A stretch of 64,000 nt of DNA from Bisbaumannia salifodinae (GCF_039522585.1 NZ_BAAADR010000004.1); one strand, 5' to 3'; positions 1 to 8,897 are shown, numbered from the stretch's first letter. Program-made: numbers and translations. Notes: generated by a model not told the origin, from the letters alone.

Positions 1-1
1 A

Positions 2-370
2 GGCGCGCCCACCGACCAGGTGCTCAAGGCCCTGGGCCGCCACGGCGAGCGCCCGGCACATATTCACTACTTCGTCTCGGCGCCGGGTCACCAGCACCTG
101 ACCACCCAGATCAACCTGGCCGGCGACAAGTACACCTGGGATGACTTCGCCTTCGCCACCCGCGAGGAACTGGTGGTGCCGGCCAAGCGCATCGATGACG
201 CCGCCGAGATCGCCAAGCGTGAGCTGGAGGGCCCCTTCGCCGAGGTGGTCTTCGATATCGAGTTGGCCAGGACCGACGCGCCCGAGCTGCAGGTGCGCCA
301 CGCCCGCCCACGGGCCAAGGAAGACGCCCAGGACCAGGCCAGCCAGTTGGCCGGCACCGCCAGGGTCTGA
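2..370 (+). CDS. catA: Catechol 1,2-dioxygenase, C-terminal part
   Basis: The gene enters from the left edge, so only about 122 C-terminal residues are present. It matches the end of intradiol catechol 1,2-dioxygenases: the HGERPAHIHYFVSAPG stretch carries the two histidines (H-I-H) that bind the catalytic ferric iron, followed by LTTQINLAGD. The two tyrosine iron ligands lie upstream of the window. The enzyme cleaves catechol to cis,cis-muconate, the entry to the beta-ketoadipate pathway. Catechol is the known end product of the iac pathway encoded just downstream, so the placement makes sense. An iron-dependent protocatechuate dioxygenase is unlikely given the CatA-type C-terminus. Confidence 0.92.
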   Translation, partial: GAPTDQVLKALGRHGERPAHIHYFVSAPGHQHLTTQINLAGDKYTWDDFAFATREELVVPAKRIDDAAEIAKRELEGPFAEVVFDIELARTDAPELQVRHARPRAKEDAQDQASQLAGTARV

Positions 371-555
371 GCCAGTGCACCACCCGGGTGCCATCGCTTC
401 CGCAGGGCACGACAAGGGTGCCTGGACCCTGGCGGTCTATCGCGAAGCCTTTATTCAAGTCGCTGTTTTATAAAGCTCTTGAGATAAGTGGCACCCGGTT
501 CGCTTGATATGATCGGGATTAGACTTAAGGCCTAGTCGACCGACCATGTGTGGTT

Positions 556-582
556 TTATTTGAAAATTCATGTGATATTTAA
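556..582. promoter_or_regulatory. 27-bp palindromic operator candidate before dctP (copy 1)
   Basis: An AT-rich 27-bp motif in a GC-rich context, about 55 bp before the dctP start. It begins TTATTTGAAAATTCATGTGA and has outer arms TTATTT/ATTTAA. It recurs with four substitutions at 3566-3592. The core TTCA-TG-TGA is an inverted repeat of the size MarR-family dimers bind. I infer it is an operator for the MarR regulator at 12992-13468. The rest of 371-636 holds no gene and no other signal I can support. Confidence 0.6.
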
Positions 583-636
583 TGCATGTGGTGTCAGCGA
601 CACCCGGCACAATAACAATCACGAGGTGACCCCATC

Positions 637-1692
637 ATGACGCAGCAAACCACGAACCCGACCCTGACTCCCCGGCGGCGCGTCGGCGCCGCCTGCCTCG
701 GTGCCTTCCTGGCCGGCTCGCTGGCGATGAGCCAGGCCCAGGCGAGCGATATCACCCTCAATTATGCCTTCTTCGCCCCCGCCCAGACCTTCCCCGCGGT
801 ACAGATGGAGCACTGGGCCGAGGAGCTGGAGCGCCGCACCGACGGTCGCGTGTCGGTCAATACCTTCCCCGGGGGCACCCTGCTGACCGCCGGCAACATG
901 TATGACGGCGTGCAGAGCGGCGTCGCCGATATCGGCCTCTCCGCCACCTCCTATGAGCCGGCGCGCTTTCCGCTGATCAACCTGGCCGGCAACCTCACCG
1001 GCATCGAGGTCGACTCGACGGTGGCCAGCCGGGTGGTCTACGACCTGATCCAGGAGTTTCCCGCCGACCAGCTGGGCCTCGAGGATTTCAAGGTGATCAC
1101 CGCCTTCACCTCCGAGCCGGGCTACCTGCATAGCCGTACCCCGGTGACCTCCCTCGAGGATCTCCAGGGCCAGGAGATTCGCGTACCCGGTGACAGCACC
1201 GAGGTGCTGGAAGCGCTGGACGGCGTCCCCGTGGGCCTCAACCAGGCCGAGACCGGCGAGGCCCTGCAGGCGGGGGTGGTCGACGGCTATGTGGGCTCCC
1301 GCGAGACGCTGATGGACCTGCAATACGCCCGCAGCGTCCAGTACGTCACCGACTACCCGCTGACCAATGTGGTCTTCGTCGCCGCCATGAACCGCCAGCG
1401 CTGGGAGTCGCTGCCCGAGGACGTACGGCGGGTGATCGACGAACTGGGCGCCGAGATGGCCCACTTCGCCGGCGACTACCTGGACGGCCATATCGAGGAG
1501 TCGCTGGCCTGGGCCGCCGACAACCACGACGTCGAGACCTTGACGCTGAGCGACGAGGAGGCGGCGCGCTGGGCCGAACGCCTGGCGCCCATCAACGAGG
1601 CGCGCCTGGCCCAGGTGGCCGAGATGGGCCTGCCCGCCGAGGCATTCCACGGACGCATGCGGGAGCTGATCGACAGCTATCGCCAACCCTGA
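637..1692 (+). CDS. dctP: TRAP transporter substrate-binding protein (DctP family)
   Basis: A 351-residue periplasmic solute receptor of the TRAP (tripartite ATP-independent) class. A long twin-basic N-terminus (RRRVG) and a hydrophobic stretch end near SQAQA, consistent with a signal peptide of about 36 residues. The DctP family pattern follows: FPAVQMEHWAEELE, then GRVSVNTFPGGTL. Such receptors bind small organic acids, usually through a carboxylate. GAGGTGA lies 7 bases before the ATG. It is followed by the two permease genes. The operator shared with the iac genes points to indole-3-acetate or a related aromatic acid as ligand, which is inference. Confidence 0.88.
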   Translation: MTQQTTNPTLTPRRRVGAACLGAFLAGSLAMSQAQASDITLNYAFFAPAQTFPAVQMEHWAEELERRTDGRVSVNTFPGGTLLTAGNMYDGVQSGVADIGLSATSYEPARFPLINLAGNLTGIEVDSTVASRVVYDLIQEFPADQLGLEDFKVITAFTSEPGYLHSRTPVTSLEDLQGQEIRVPGDSTEVLEALDGVPVGLNQAETGEALQAGVVDGYVGSRETLMDLQYARSVQYVTDYPLTNVVFVAAMNRQRWESLPEDVRRVIDELGAEMAHFAGDYLDGHIEESLAWAADNHDVETLTLSDEEAARWAERLAPINEARLAQVAEMGLPAEAFHGRMRELIDSYRQP

Positions 1693-1765
1693 ACCCCTGG
1701 GGTTACGGGCCCGGCGGCGGCCGAGTCGCCGCCGGGAGTGATCGACTCTGCGAGGCACTCGTCCC

Positions 1766-2242
1766 ATGCATCGATGCAATCTCCTGATCAGCCGCGCCCT
1801 GCTGTTCGTGGCCGGCCTGGCCCTGCTGGCCATGGTCGCCCTGGTCGCCGCCAATATCGTTATGCGCCAGCTGGCCGCCTCCTTCGGCGGCACCAGCGAG
1901 ATCGTCGGCTGGCTCACCGCGGTGGTGGTCGCCTTCTCCCTGGCCTATGCGCAGTTGAACAAGGCGCATGTGGAGCTGGATATCCTGGTGGCGCGGCTCC
2001 CCGAGCGCCTGCAGGCCTTGCTCCAGGCCCTGGTGGCCCTGGTCAGCCTGCTGTTCTTCGCCATGGTGGCCATCAAGCTCTGGGAGTACGGCTATGGCGC
2101 CATGCAGCGCGGCATGGTCTCCCAGACCCTGCGCCTGCTCCTCCATCCGATGATCTACCTGGTGGCCCTGGGCTTCTCCGCCTTCTGCCTGGTGCTGCTG
2201 GCGGATGTCTTCGGCAGCCTGAAACGAGTGGTGACGAAATGA
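1766..2242 (+). CDS. dctQ: TRAP transporter small permease (DctQ family)
   Basis: A 158-residue inner-membrane protein with four hydrophobic segments (about residues 7-30, 46-68, 85-107 and 127-152), the standard DctQ topology. It forms the small membrane subunit that partners the large DctM permease in sodium-driven uptake. Its TGA overlaps the ATG of the next gene (ATGA), indicating translational coupling. The start follows GCGAGG at moderate spacing. DctQ proteins diverge strongly, so the assignment rests on length, topology and position between a DctP and a DctM. Confidence 0.85.
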   Translation: MHRCNLLISRALLFVAGLALLAMVALVAANIVMRQLAASFGGTSEIVGWLTAVVVAFSLAYAQLNKAHVELDILVARLPERLQALLQALVALVSLLFFAMVAIKLWEYGYGAMQRGMVSQTLRLLLHPMIYLVALGFSAFCLVLLADVFGSLKRVVTK

Positions 2243-3528
2243 GCATGACCCTGATGGCCGTGGTCGGCGTCCTGGCCCTCTTCCTGCTGATCCTGCTCAA
2301 GATGCCGATCAGCTTCGCGATGTTTATCGTCGGCTTCTTCGGCATGCTGCAGATGACCAGCCCGATGGCCGCCTACAACATCATCAGCTCGGGCATCTGG
2401 GAGCAGTTGTCGGCCTACTCGCTGAGCGTCATCCCGCTGTTTATCTTTATGGGCGAGCTGCTGTTTCGCTCGGGGATCACCGAGAAGATCTTCGCCTCCG
2501 CCTATGCCTGGATCGGCCATCGTCGCGGCTCCATGGCCACCACGACCATCCTCAGCAGCGCCGGCTTCGCGGCGGTCAGCGGTTCCAATACCGCCACCGC
2601 GGCCACCGTCGGCACCATCGCCCTGCCGGAGATGAAGAAGTTCGGCTATCACCGGGCGCTCAGCGCCGGTAGCGTGGCCACCGGCGGCACCCTGGGGGTG
2701 ATCATTCCGCCCAGCTCGGTACTGATCGTGATCGCCCTGCAGGCGGAGCTGGCCATTCGTGACCTGTTTATCGCCAGCATCGTGCCGGGGCTGATCCTGG
2801 TGGCGCTGTTCGTGATGACCATCGCCTGGCTATGCCGGAAGTACCCGGCCATGGCCCCCGCCGGGGAGCGGGCCACCTGGGCGGTACGGCTGACATCGCT
2901 CAAGGGCGTGCTGGAGATCGCGGCGCTCTTCGCCCTGGTGCTGGGGGGCCTCTTCGCCGGCTGGTTCACCTCCACCGAGGCCGCCGCCGTGGGCTGCGTG
3001 GGCGCCCTGGCCATCGTCGCCCTGCAGGGACGCCTGACCCTGGAGGTGCTCCAGGAGGCGCTGGCCAATGCCCTCAAGTCCTCGGCCATGATCCTGATGC
3101 TGGTGGCCGGCGCGGTGATCTTCGGACGCTTCCTCACCGTGACCCGGCTGCCCTTCCTGGTGGGTGACTGGGCCGCGGCCCTGCCGCTGCCGGCGATCCT
3201 GATCATGGCCTGCGTGCTGCTGATCTACGTGATCGGTGGGGCCCTGATGGACGCCATGGGCTTTTTGATCATCTCGATCCCGATCTTCTTCCCGGTGGCC
3301 CTGGCGCTGGGCTATGACCCCATCTGGTTCGGCATCATGGTGTGCATCGTCACCAGCATGGGGGCGATCACGCCGCCGGTGGGGGTCAACGCCTTTATCG
3401 TCAAGAGCCTCGATCCGGAGCTGGGCTTCGGCGATATCTTCCGCGGCGTCGGCTACTTCATGCTGCCCTACCTGGCCTGCATCCTGCTGCTGCTGGCGAT
3501 TCCCGAACTGATCCTGTTCGTGCTCTAG
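2239..3528 (+). CDS. dctM: TRAP transporter large permease (DctM family)
   Basis: A 429-residue, about 12-helix membrane protein, normal length for DctM. Family hallmarks include the start MTLMAVVGVLALFLLILLKMP, GSNTATAATVGTIALPEM (about 116-133), and the helix end GAITPPVGVN (about 375-384). It carries out sodium-coupled substrate transport with the DctP and DctQ subunits. The reading frame stays open far upstream, but the ATG overlapping the dctQ stop fits family alignments. The next gene begins 78 bases later, behind the second copy of the palindromic operator. Confidence 0.93.
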   Translation: MSMTLMAVVGVLALFLLILLKMPISFAMFIVGFFGMLQMTSPMAAYNIISSGIWEQLSAYSLSVIPLFIFMGELLFRSGITEKIFASAYAWIGHRRGSMATTTILSSAGFAAVSGSNTATAATVGTIALPEMKKFGYHRALSAGSVATGGTLGVIIPPSSVLIVIALQAELAIRDLFIASIVPGLILVALFVMTIAWLCRKYPAMAPAGERATWAVRLTSLKGVLEIAALFALVLGGLFAGWFTSTEAAAVGCVGALAIVALQGRLTLEVLQEALANALKSSAMILMLVAGAVIFGRFLTVTRLPFLVGDWAAALPLPAILIMACVLLIYVIGGALMDAMGFLIISIPIFFPVALALGYDPIWFGIMVCIVTSMGAITPPVGVNAFIVKSLDPELGFGDIFRGVGYFMLPYLACILLLLAIPELILFVL

Positions 3529-3565
3529 GCAGACCGAGGAGGGACTCGCCGATGCGTCGGATTAT

Positions 3566-3592
3566 TTATTTGAAATTTCATGTGAAAAATAA
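3566..3592. promoter_or_regulatory. 27-bp palindromic operator candidate before iacH (copy 2)
   Basis: Near-identical to the motif at 556-582, ending 14 bases before the iacH start. Outer arms TTATTT and AAATAA are perfect complements. Two overlapping inner palindromes are TGAAATTTCA and TTTCATGTGAAA. Its closeness to the start codon suggests repression by occlusion of the promoter or ribosome site region. It is the most likely IacR (MarR) operator, by inference. Confidence 0.62.
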
Positions 3593-3606
3593 CTAAAGGC
3601 CGAGAC

Positions 3607-4719
3607 ATGACCTCTGTGATCGAAGCCCTCGCCCTGGGGCGAGGCCCCAAGCGGGTAGTGATCAAGGACACCATCGATATCGCCGGCTACCCGACCCGGG
3701 CCGGGTCGGCGGCCCTGGCCGAGGCGGCACCGGCCGAGCGCCATGCCGAGATCGTCGCGCGCACCCTGGCGGCGGGCTATCGCCTCGTCGGCAAGGCCAA
3801 CCTCCACGAGCTGGCCTTCGGCATGACCGGTCTCAATGCCTGGACCGGCACCCCCGCGAATCCGCGCTTTCCCGAGCGGATTCCCGGTGGCTCCTCCAGC
3901 GGCTCGGCGGCGGCGGTGGCGGCGGGGCTGGCCGAGGTCGGCATCGGCACCGATACCGGCGGCTCGATTCGCCTGCCCGCGGCCTGCTGCGGCCTCTATG
4001 GCCTCAAGCCGAGCTTCGGACGCCTCGATCGTCGCGGCGTGATGCCGGCGCTCAGTAGCCTCGACTGCGTCGGACCCATCGCCGCCGACCTGGAGGAGCT
4101 GATCGCCTTTATGGCGGCGGTGGATCCCCAGTTCGTGGCGCCACGCGGCGGACCGCGACCGCGGCTGGGCTGGCTTCAGGTCGTCGCCGATGAGGCCGAA
4201 CAGAGCGCGGTGGAGGAGTGTCTGTCCGCCTCGTCGCTGCCCACTTCGCCCGCTCGGCTCACGCTGCTGGATGAGGCCTATAAGGCGGCCATGGCGGTGA
4301 TCAACCGCGAAACCTTCGACGCCTGCGCGGCCTGGCTAGATGACGACCGCCTGGGCGCCGATGTGGCCAAGCGGTTACGGGCGGCGGGGCAGACCACCGA
4401 CGCCGAACTCCATGAGGCCGAGGCGGTGCGCCGTGGCTTCGCCGCCGAAGTCGATCGGCTGCTCGAGACCCACGACGTCCTGGCGTTGCCGACCCTGCCC
4501 CATGCCCCCCTGACCCGGGCGGCGGCGGAGGCCGGCGAGCAGGACCTGACGATTTCCGCGCTCTTGCGGCCCTTCAACCTCTCCGGACATCCCGCCCTGA
4601 CGGTGCCACTGGCGCCCCGGGCCGGGCGGCCGGTGGCCATGCAACTGGTGGGGCGCCGCGGCGATGACGCCGCTATCTGCCGGGCCGCCAGCTATCTGGT
4701 GGATCCGGCCCGGGCCTGA
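3607..4719 (+). CDS. iacH: Amidase-signature hydrolase, IacH-like
   Basis: A 370-residue amidase-signature protein. The Ser-cisSer-Lys triad is visible: K20 in VVIKDTIDIAG, S96 in GGSSSGS and S120 in GTDTGGSIR. It lacks the roughly 60 N-terminal residues many amidases have, yet the catalytic core is complete. In known iac clusters IacH is an amidase proposed to act late in conversion of oxidised indole-3-acetate intermediates to catechol; its exact step is not proven. It heads the operon 14 bases behind the palindromic operator and is followed after 28 bases by iacA. Confidence 0.75.
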   Translation: MTSVIEALALGRGPKRVVIKDTIDIAGYPTRAGSAALAEAAPAERHAEIVARTLAAGYRLVGKANLHELAFGMTGLNAWTGTPANPRFPERIPGGSSSGSAAAVAAGLAEVGIGTDTGGSIRLPAACCGLYGLKPSFGRLDRRGVMPALSSLDCVGPIAADLEELIAFMAAVDPQFVAPRGGPRPRLGWLQVVADEAEQSAVEECLSASSLPTSPARLTLLDEAYKAAMAVINRETFDACAAWLDDDRLGADVAKRLRAAGQTTDAELHEAEAVRRGFAAEVDRLLETHDVLALPTLPHAPLTRAAAEAGEQDLTISALLRPFNLSGHPALTVPLAPRAGRPVAMQLVGRRGDDAAICRAASYLVDPARA

Positions 4720-4747
4720 GGCCCGGCTCAAACAATAGGAGATGCTT

Positions 4748-5893
4748 ATGCAAAGCACCGTCGACAAGTCCCAGTGGGGCGGGGAAGCCCGCTTCGATGC
4801 GCTGCTCGAGTCCATCCGCCGGCGCCGCGAGGAGTTCGAGGCCCAGCGCCATATTTCCCAGGACATCATCGAGGAGTTCCAGGCCATCGGCGTCTATCGC
4901 GCCATGGTGCCGGCCGGCTACGGCGGCGACGAGAAGTCCCCCGCCGAGTTCCTGAAGATGGTCGAGGCGATCTCGGCGGCGGACGGTTCCGCCGGCTGGG
5001 TGGCCAGCTTCGGCATGAACCCCGCCTACCTGGCCGCGCTGCCCGAGGAGACGCTGAAGGAGGTATGGCGGGACTCCCCCGACGTGGTCTTCGCCGGCGG
5101 CATCTTCCCGCCCCAGCCCGCCGAGCGGGTCGATCGCGGCTTCCGCATCTCGGGACGCTGGAAGTTCGCCAGCGGCTGCATGGGCGCCTCCCTGTGCGGC
5201 GTGGGCATCCTGCCCGACGAGGAGGGCGCCCTGCCGCGCATGGCGGTGCTGCCCCGCGACCAGGTAGCGATCGACCCGACCTGGGACATGCTGGGCATGG
5301 TGGCCACCGGCAGCCATGACCTGGTGGTCGAGGACGCCTATGTGCCGGAGGCCTGGACCTTCGTGCGCGGCGGCAAGCCCACCGTGGACGCGCCCTTCTT
5401 CCGCTACCCCTCGCTCTCCTTCGCCGCCCAGGTTCTGGCGGTGACCACCCTGGGCCTGGCCCGGGAGGCGCTGGACGGCGTGCGCGCCATGGCCGGCGGG
5501 CGCAAGTCGGTCACCGGCGCCCCCAACCTGGGCGAGCGGGAGTACGCGCAGATCGCCCTCGGCAAGGCCGAGGCCAGGGTACGCGCCGCCCGCGCCTTCT
5601 TCTACGACAGCACCGAGGCCGCCTGGGCGGCCATCGAGGCCGGGGGCGAGCCGAGCCGCGAGCAGATCAACCTGCTGCGCCTCTCCACCACCCACCTGAC
5701 CCAGGAGTGCGCCGAGGCGATTCGTGACGTCTACCGGATCAGCGGCATGACCGGGGCCGACAACGGCCACCCCCTGTCGCGAATCCTGCGCGATTCCCAG
5801 CTCTGCACCCAGCACGCCTTTATGGGCGAGATCACCTGGAAGAACGCCGGCGCCATCTTCTTCGGCCATGAGCCCCTGCCGGGCTACCTCTAA
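4748..5893 (+). CDS. iacA: Indole-3-acetate monooxygenase, acyl-CoA dehydrogenase-like (IacA)
   Basis: A 381-residue flavin-dependent monooxygenase of the acyl-CoA-dehydrogenase fold (group D, related to DszC and HpaH-type enzymes). Motifs include VPAGYGGDEKSP (about 53-64) and GRWKFASGCMGAS (about 134-146), where these oxygenases differ from true dehydrogenases. IacA needs reduced flavin supplied by a partner reductase, here IacG, and starts indole-3-acetate breakdown by oxygenating the indole ring. I chose the second ATG because AGGAG lies 6 bases before it; the ATG at 4742 would directly abut that ribosome site. Context with the remaining iac genes makes the call firm. Confidence 0.82.
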   Translation: MQSTVDKSQWGGEARFDALLESIRRRREEFEAQRHISQDIIEEFQAIGVYRAMVPAGYGGDEKSPAEFLKMVEAISAADGSAGWVASFGMNPAYLAALPEETLKEVWRDSPDVVFAGGIFPPQPAERVDRGFRISGRWKFASGCMGASLCGVGILPDEEGALPRMAVLPRDQVAIDPTWDMLGMVATGSHDLVVEDAYVPEAWTFVRGGKPTVDAPFFRYPSLSFAAQVLAVTTLGLAREALDGVRAMAGGRKSVTGAPNLGEREYAQIALGKAEARVRAARAFFYDSTEAAWAAIEAGGEPSREQINLLRLSTTHLTQECAEAIRDVYRISGMTGADNGHPLSRILRDSQLCTQHAFMGEITWKNAGAIFFGHEPLPGYL

Positions 5894-5931
5894 GCGACGT
5901 TGTCCACACCGACCCAACGGAGATCACCCCT

Positions 5932-6276
5932 ATGCACCGCGTACTCTTCTGCATCGGCATCAACCAGAACTTCATGAACGCCCCCGTCGAGGAGGGCAAG
6001 CAGGTCTGGCAGGCCTTCAGCCAGATGATGCAGGGCATCGACGAGCTGCCCGGCGTCACCATCCTGGGAATCATGGATGACGACCGCATCATGGTCGGCC
6101 CGTCCGCCACCGCCCCCTGGACCGCCTACATCATGGCCGACGTGCCGGACTACGAGAGCGTCGTCGCCGCCTGCAACTTCTTCCGCACCACCCCGGTGGG
6201 CGACGGTACCTACAAGCTGTGGAAATACGCCCGCGTCGAGGCGCGCATCGGCCGCGAGCTGGTCGTCCCCGAATGA
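5932..6276 (+). CDS. iacB: IacB-like small protein
   Basis: A 114-residue soluble protein with no motif I can assign to a catalytic class. It occupies the iacB position between the IacA monooxygenase and the Rieske oxygenase and has the right size. Its fold looks like a dimeric alpha/beta barrel (a predicted beta strand MHRVLFCIGI, amphipathic helices and a KYARVEARIGREL end), by inspection only. IacB is thought to take part in an early step after indole oxygenation, but its role is not firmly settled. GGAG precedes the ATG. Confidence 0.66.
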   Translation: MHRVLFCIGINQNFMNAPVEEGKQVWQAFSQMMQGIDELPGVTILGIMDDDRIMVGPSATAPWTAYIMADVPDYESVVAACNFFRTTPVGDGTYKLWKYARVEARIGRELVVPE

Positions 6277-6333
6277 GTCCCGCCCGAGTGACCCGCCAAC
6301 GGATGATTCGTCGTAACGCATGAGGACAGGACC

Positions 6334-7623
6334 ATGACCCAATTGATCGATATCGAAAACGTGACCGCCGACCCCGGCCGCCTGGTGGAGGAGGGGCGGG
6401 TGGACAAGAGCCTCTACTCCGATCCCGCGATCTTCGCGCAGGAGCTGGAGCGGATCTTCAACTCGACCTGGGTGTGGGTGGCCCACGAGAGCGAGGTCGC
6501 CGAGGCCGGCGCCTACAAGACCGCCTTCGTCGGTCGCCAGCCGGTGATCGTCAGCCGCGACCGCAAGAAGAACATCCATGTGCTGCTCAACCGCTGCCGC
6601 CATCGCGGCGCCACCGTCTGCGAGGGCAAGCGGGGCAAGACCCGGGCCTTCACCTGCCCCTATCACGGCTGGGGTTACTCCCTGGATGGCGAGCTGCGCG
6701 CCATCCCCAAACCGGAGGAGTACGAGGGCGTCATCGACAAGCAGGAGCTGCCGCTGGAACGCCTGCGCCACGACTCCTACCAGGGGATGATCTTCGCCAC
6801 CTTCAACGAGGAGGCCGAGCCGCTGGAGGCGTTCCTGGGCGGCGCGAAGAAGTGGATCGACCTGTTTATGAAGCAGTCCGGCGGCTACCCGCTGCAGGTG
6901 CTCGGCGATCACCGCTTCCGCTTCCCCGGCAACTGGAAGATCCAGCTGGAGAACACCACCGACGCCTACCACTTCCCCATCGTCCACAAGTCCTTTATCT
7001 CGTCGCTGGACGACCAGACCTCCGAGGTCTTCGACTTCCTCGACGGCGAGGGCTTCGTCGAGGACCTGGGCAATGGCCATAGCGTCATGGTGATGATCCC
7101 CGAGCTGGTCGACCTGGAGGCCAACCTGGACGACCCCATCCCCGAGCGCTTCGCGGAGCTGGCCGAGGCGCTGCGCGCCGAGGGGCATGACGAGGCCGAA
7201 GTCCGTCGCCTGGTGCGCGCCGTGGGCGGCACCGGCTTCAACCTCAACCTCTTCCCCAACGTGGCCTGCTCCATGGCCTTCTTCCGGGTGCTGACGCCGA
7301 TCAGCGTCGACGAGACCGAGATCCACCACGTGGCCATCGGCGGCGCCGGGGCCCCGGCGCCCTTCAACCAGACGCGCATGCGCCTCCACGAGCACTTCCA
7401 GGGTCCCATGGGCTTCGGTACCCCCGATGACGCCGAGGGCTGGGAGCGGGTGCAGAAGGGCTCCCTGGCCGGCCCGGACGGCTGGATCCTGGTCAACCGC
7501 GGCCTCAAGCGCATGGCGCCCTCCGCCGACGGCAACCCGGCCGGCGCGGTCTGCTCCGAGACCGGCATGCGCGCCGCCTACCAGATGTGGAAACGACTGA
7601 TGAGCGACGAGGCAGGGGAGTAA
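6334..7623 (+). CDS. iacC: Rieske aromatic-ring dioxygenase, large subunit (IacC)
   Basis: A 429-residue ring-hydroxylating oxygenase alpha subunit. The Rieske 2Fe-2S ligands are C88, H90, C108 and H111 (CRHRG and CPYHGW). The mononuclear iron site has H213 and H218 in DAYHFPIVH plus an aspartate near 365 in TPDDAEGWERVQ. With the small subunit and the IacF reductase it forms the three-component dioxygenase that acts on oxidised indole-3-acetate intermediates on the way to catechol. Length and motif order are normal. The small-subunit gene starts 5 bases after its stop. Confidence 0.85.
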   Translation: MTQLIDIENVTADPGRLVEEGRVDKSLYSDPAIFAQELERIFNSTWVWVAHESEVAEAGAYKTAFVGRQPVIVSRDRKKNIHVLLNRCRHRGATVCEGKRGKTRAFTCPYHGWGYSLDGELRAIPKPEEYEGVIDKQELPLERLRHDSYQGMIFATFNEEAEPLEAFLGGAKKWIDLFMKQSGGYPLQVLGDHRFRFPGNWKIQLENTTDAYHFPIVHKSFISSLDDQTSEVFDFLDGEGFVEDLGNGHSVMVMIPELVDLEANLDDPIPERFAELAEALRAEGHDEAEVRRLVRAVGGTGFNLNLFPNVACSMAFFRVLTPISVDETEIHHVAIGGAGAPAPFNQTRMRLHEHFQGPMGFGTPDDAEGWERVQKGSLAGPDGWILVNRGLKRMAPSADGNPAGAVCSETGMRAAYQMWKRLMSDEAGE

Positions 7624-7628
7624 CGACC

Positions 7629-8105
7629 ATGGCAGACAGCATGTTTCAGCAGGCGATCGACTTCATCAACCGCGAGGCCGACCTGCTCGATCACAAGGCC
7701 TACGCCGACTGGCTGGGGCTCTGGGAGCGCGACGGCACCTACGTGGTGCCGGTGGATATCCACGCGACGGATTTCGCCAACACCCTCAACTTCGCCTACG
7801 ACGATCACGCCATGCGCGAGATGCGGGTGGCGCGGCTGAAGAACGGCGAGTCGGTCTCCAGCGAGGCCCAGGAGGGCACGGTACGCAGCCTGTCGCGCTT
7901 CTGCCTGCTCGACGAGGACGAGGCGTCGATCCGGCTGCGCTGCGCCATGTTCCTCAGCGAGGTGCGCCTGGCCAAGCCGCTGCTCTATCCCGCCAACGTG
8001 GAGTATCGGCTGACCAAGACCGCCGAGGGGCTGCGCCTGCACACCAAGGTGGTGCGCCTGATCAACGCCGGCCATCACCTCAATACCGTCGCCTTTATTT
8101 TCTGA
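7629..8105 (+). CDS. iacD: Ring-hydroxylating dioxygenase, small subunit (IacD)
   Basis: A 158-residue beta subunit of an aromatic-ring dioxygenase, with the NTF2/SnoaL-type fold. Typical features are the N-terminal helix FINREADLLDHKAYADWLGL (about 8-27), the YVVPVD strand and the SRFCLLDEDE region. It is structural, assembling with IacC into an alpha-beta hexamer. I chose the ATG after GGGGAG rather than an earlier in-frame codon that would lie inside iacC. It is followed 24 bases later by iacE. Confidence 0.83.
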   Translation: MADSMFQQAIDFINREADLLDHKAYADWLGLWERDGTYVVPVDIHATDFANTLNFAYDDHAMREMRVARLKNGESVSSEAQEGTVRSLSRFCLLDEDEASIRLRCAMFLSEVRLAKPLLYPANVEYRLTKTAEGLRLHTKVVRLINAGHHLNTVAFIF

Positions 8106-8129
8106 GGCCCATCACTCGAGGAGAGGCAC

Positions 8130-8873
8130 ATGCAACCGATCGCCGTGATCACCGGCGCGGCCCAGGGACTGGGCCGTGTTATCGCCGAGCAGCTGCTGGC
8201 GGATGGCTTTCGCGTGGCCATCACCGACCGCGACCGGGAGGGCGCCGAGCGCCTGGCTCGGGAGCTCGATCCCGAGGGCAGGCGTGCCCTGGCACTCGCG
8301 CTGGACGTGACCCGCAAGGAAGACTTCAGTGCGGCCCTTGATGCGGTGGAGGAACGCCTCGGCGCCCCCACCGCCCTGGTCAATAACGCCGCCATGACCC
8401 CGACGACGCCGGTGATGGAGATCACCCCGGAGGAGTTCGACGCCGTGGTGGCCATCAACCTGCGTGGCACCTTCTTCGGCTGCCAGGTGTTCGGCGACTA
8501 CTTCGCCGGCCGCGGCTACGGGCGCATCGTCAATATCGCCTCCCTGGCGGGGCAGAACGGCGGCACCGCCTCCGGCGCCCACTATGCCGCCAGCAAGGGC
8601 GCCATCCTGACCCTGACCAAGGTCTTCGCCGGCCAGCTGGCGGCGGCCAATGTCACCGTCAATGCGGTGGCCCCGGGCCCCCTGGACCTGCCGTCGGTGC
8701 GCGCCGCGGTGCCCGCCGACAAGCTGGCGAGCATCGTCGAGCGGGTGATTCCGGTCAAGCGGCTGGGTAACCCGGCCTTCGTGGCCACCACCGTGGCGCG
8801 GCTGCTGGGCGACGAGGCCGACTTCGTCACCGGGGCGGCCTGGGACATCAACGGCGGCATCCATATGCGCTAG
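8130..8873 (+). CDS. iacE: Short-chain dehydrogenase/reductase (IacE)
   Basis: A 247-residue classical SDR. The cofactor motif is TGAAQGLG (8-15), the structural NNAA lies at about 85-88, and the catalytic residues are S138, Y152 and K156. In iac clusters IacE works on the oxindole stage between the monooxygenase and dioxygenase steps; whether it oxidises or reduces here cannot be read from sequence. The C-terminal GAAWDINGGIHM end is typical of FabG-like members. AGGAGAGG precedes the ATG. Confidence 0.8.
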   Translation: MQPIAVITGAAQGLGRVIAEQLLADGFRVAITDRDREGAERLARELDPEGRRALALALDVTRKEDFSAALDAVEERLGAPTALVNNAAMTPTTPVMEITPEEFDAVVAINLRGTFFGCQVFGDYFAGRGYGRIVNIASLAGQNGGTASGAHYAASKGAILTLTKVFAGQLAAANVTVNAVAPGPLDLPSVRAAVPADKLASIVERVIPVKRLGNPAFVATTVARLLGDEADFVTGAAWDINGGIHMR

Positions 8874-8897
8874 CCACCCGGCGGCGAGGAGCGAACC

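Noticed and set aside
364..420. CACC/GGTG and GGCAC/GTGCC short hairpins after catA considered as a terminator.
   Set aside because: Stems of 4-5 bp and no T-run.
1738..2238. In-frame upstream extension of the DctM permease.
   Set aside because: It overlaps the whole DctQ gene and its translation lacks membrane character; the ATGA-coupled start fits the family.
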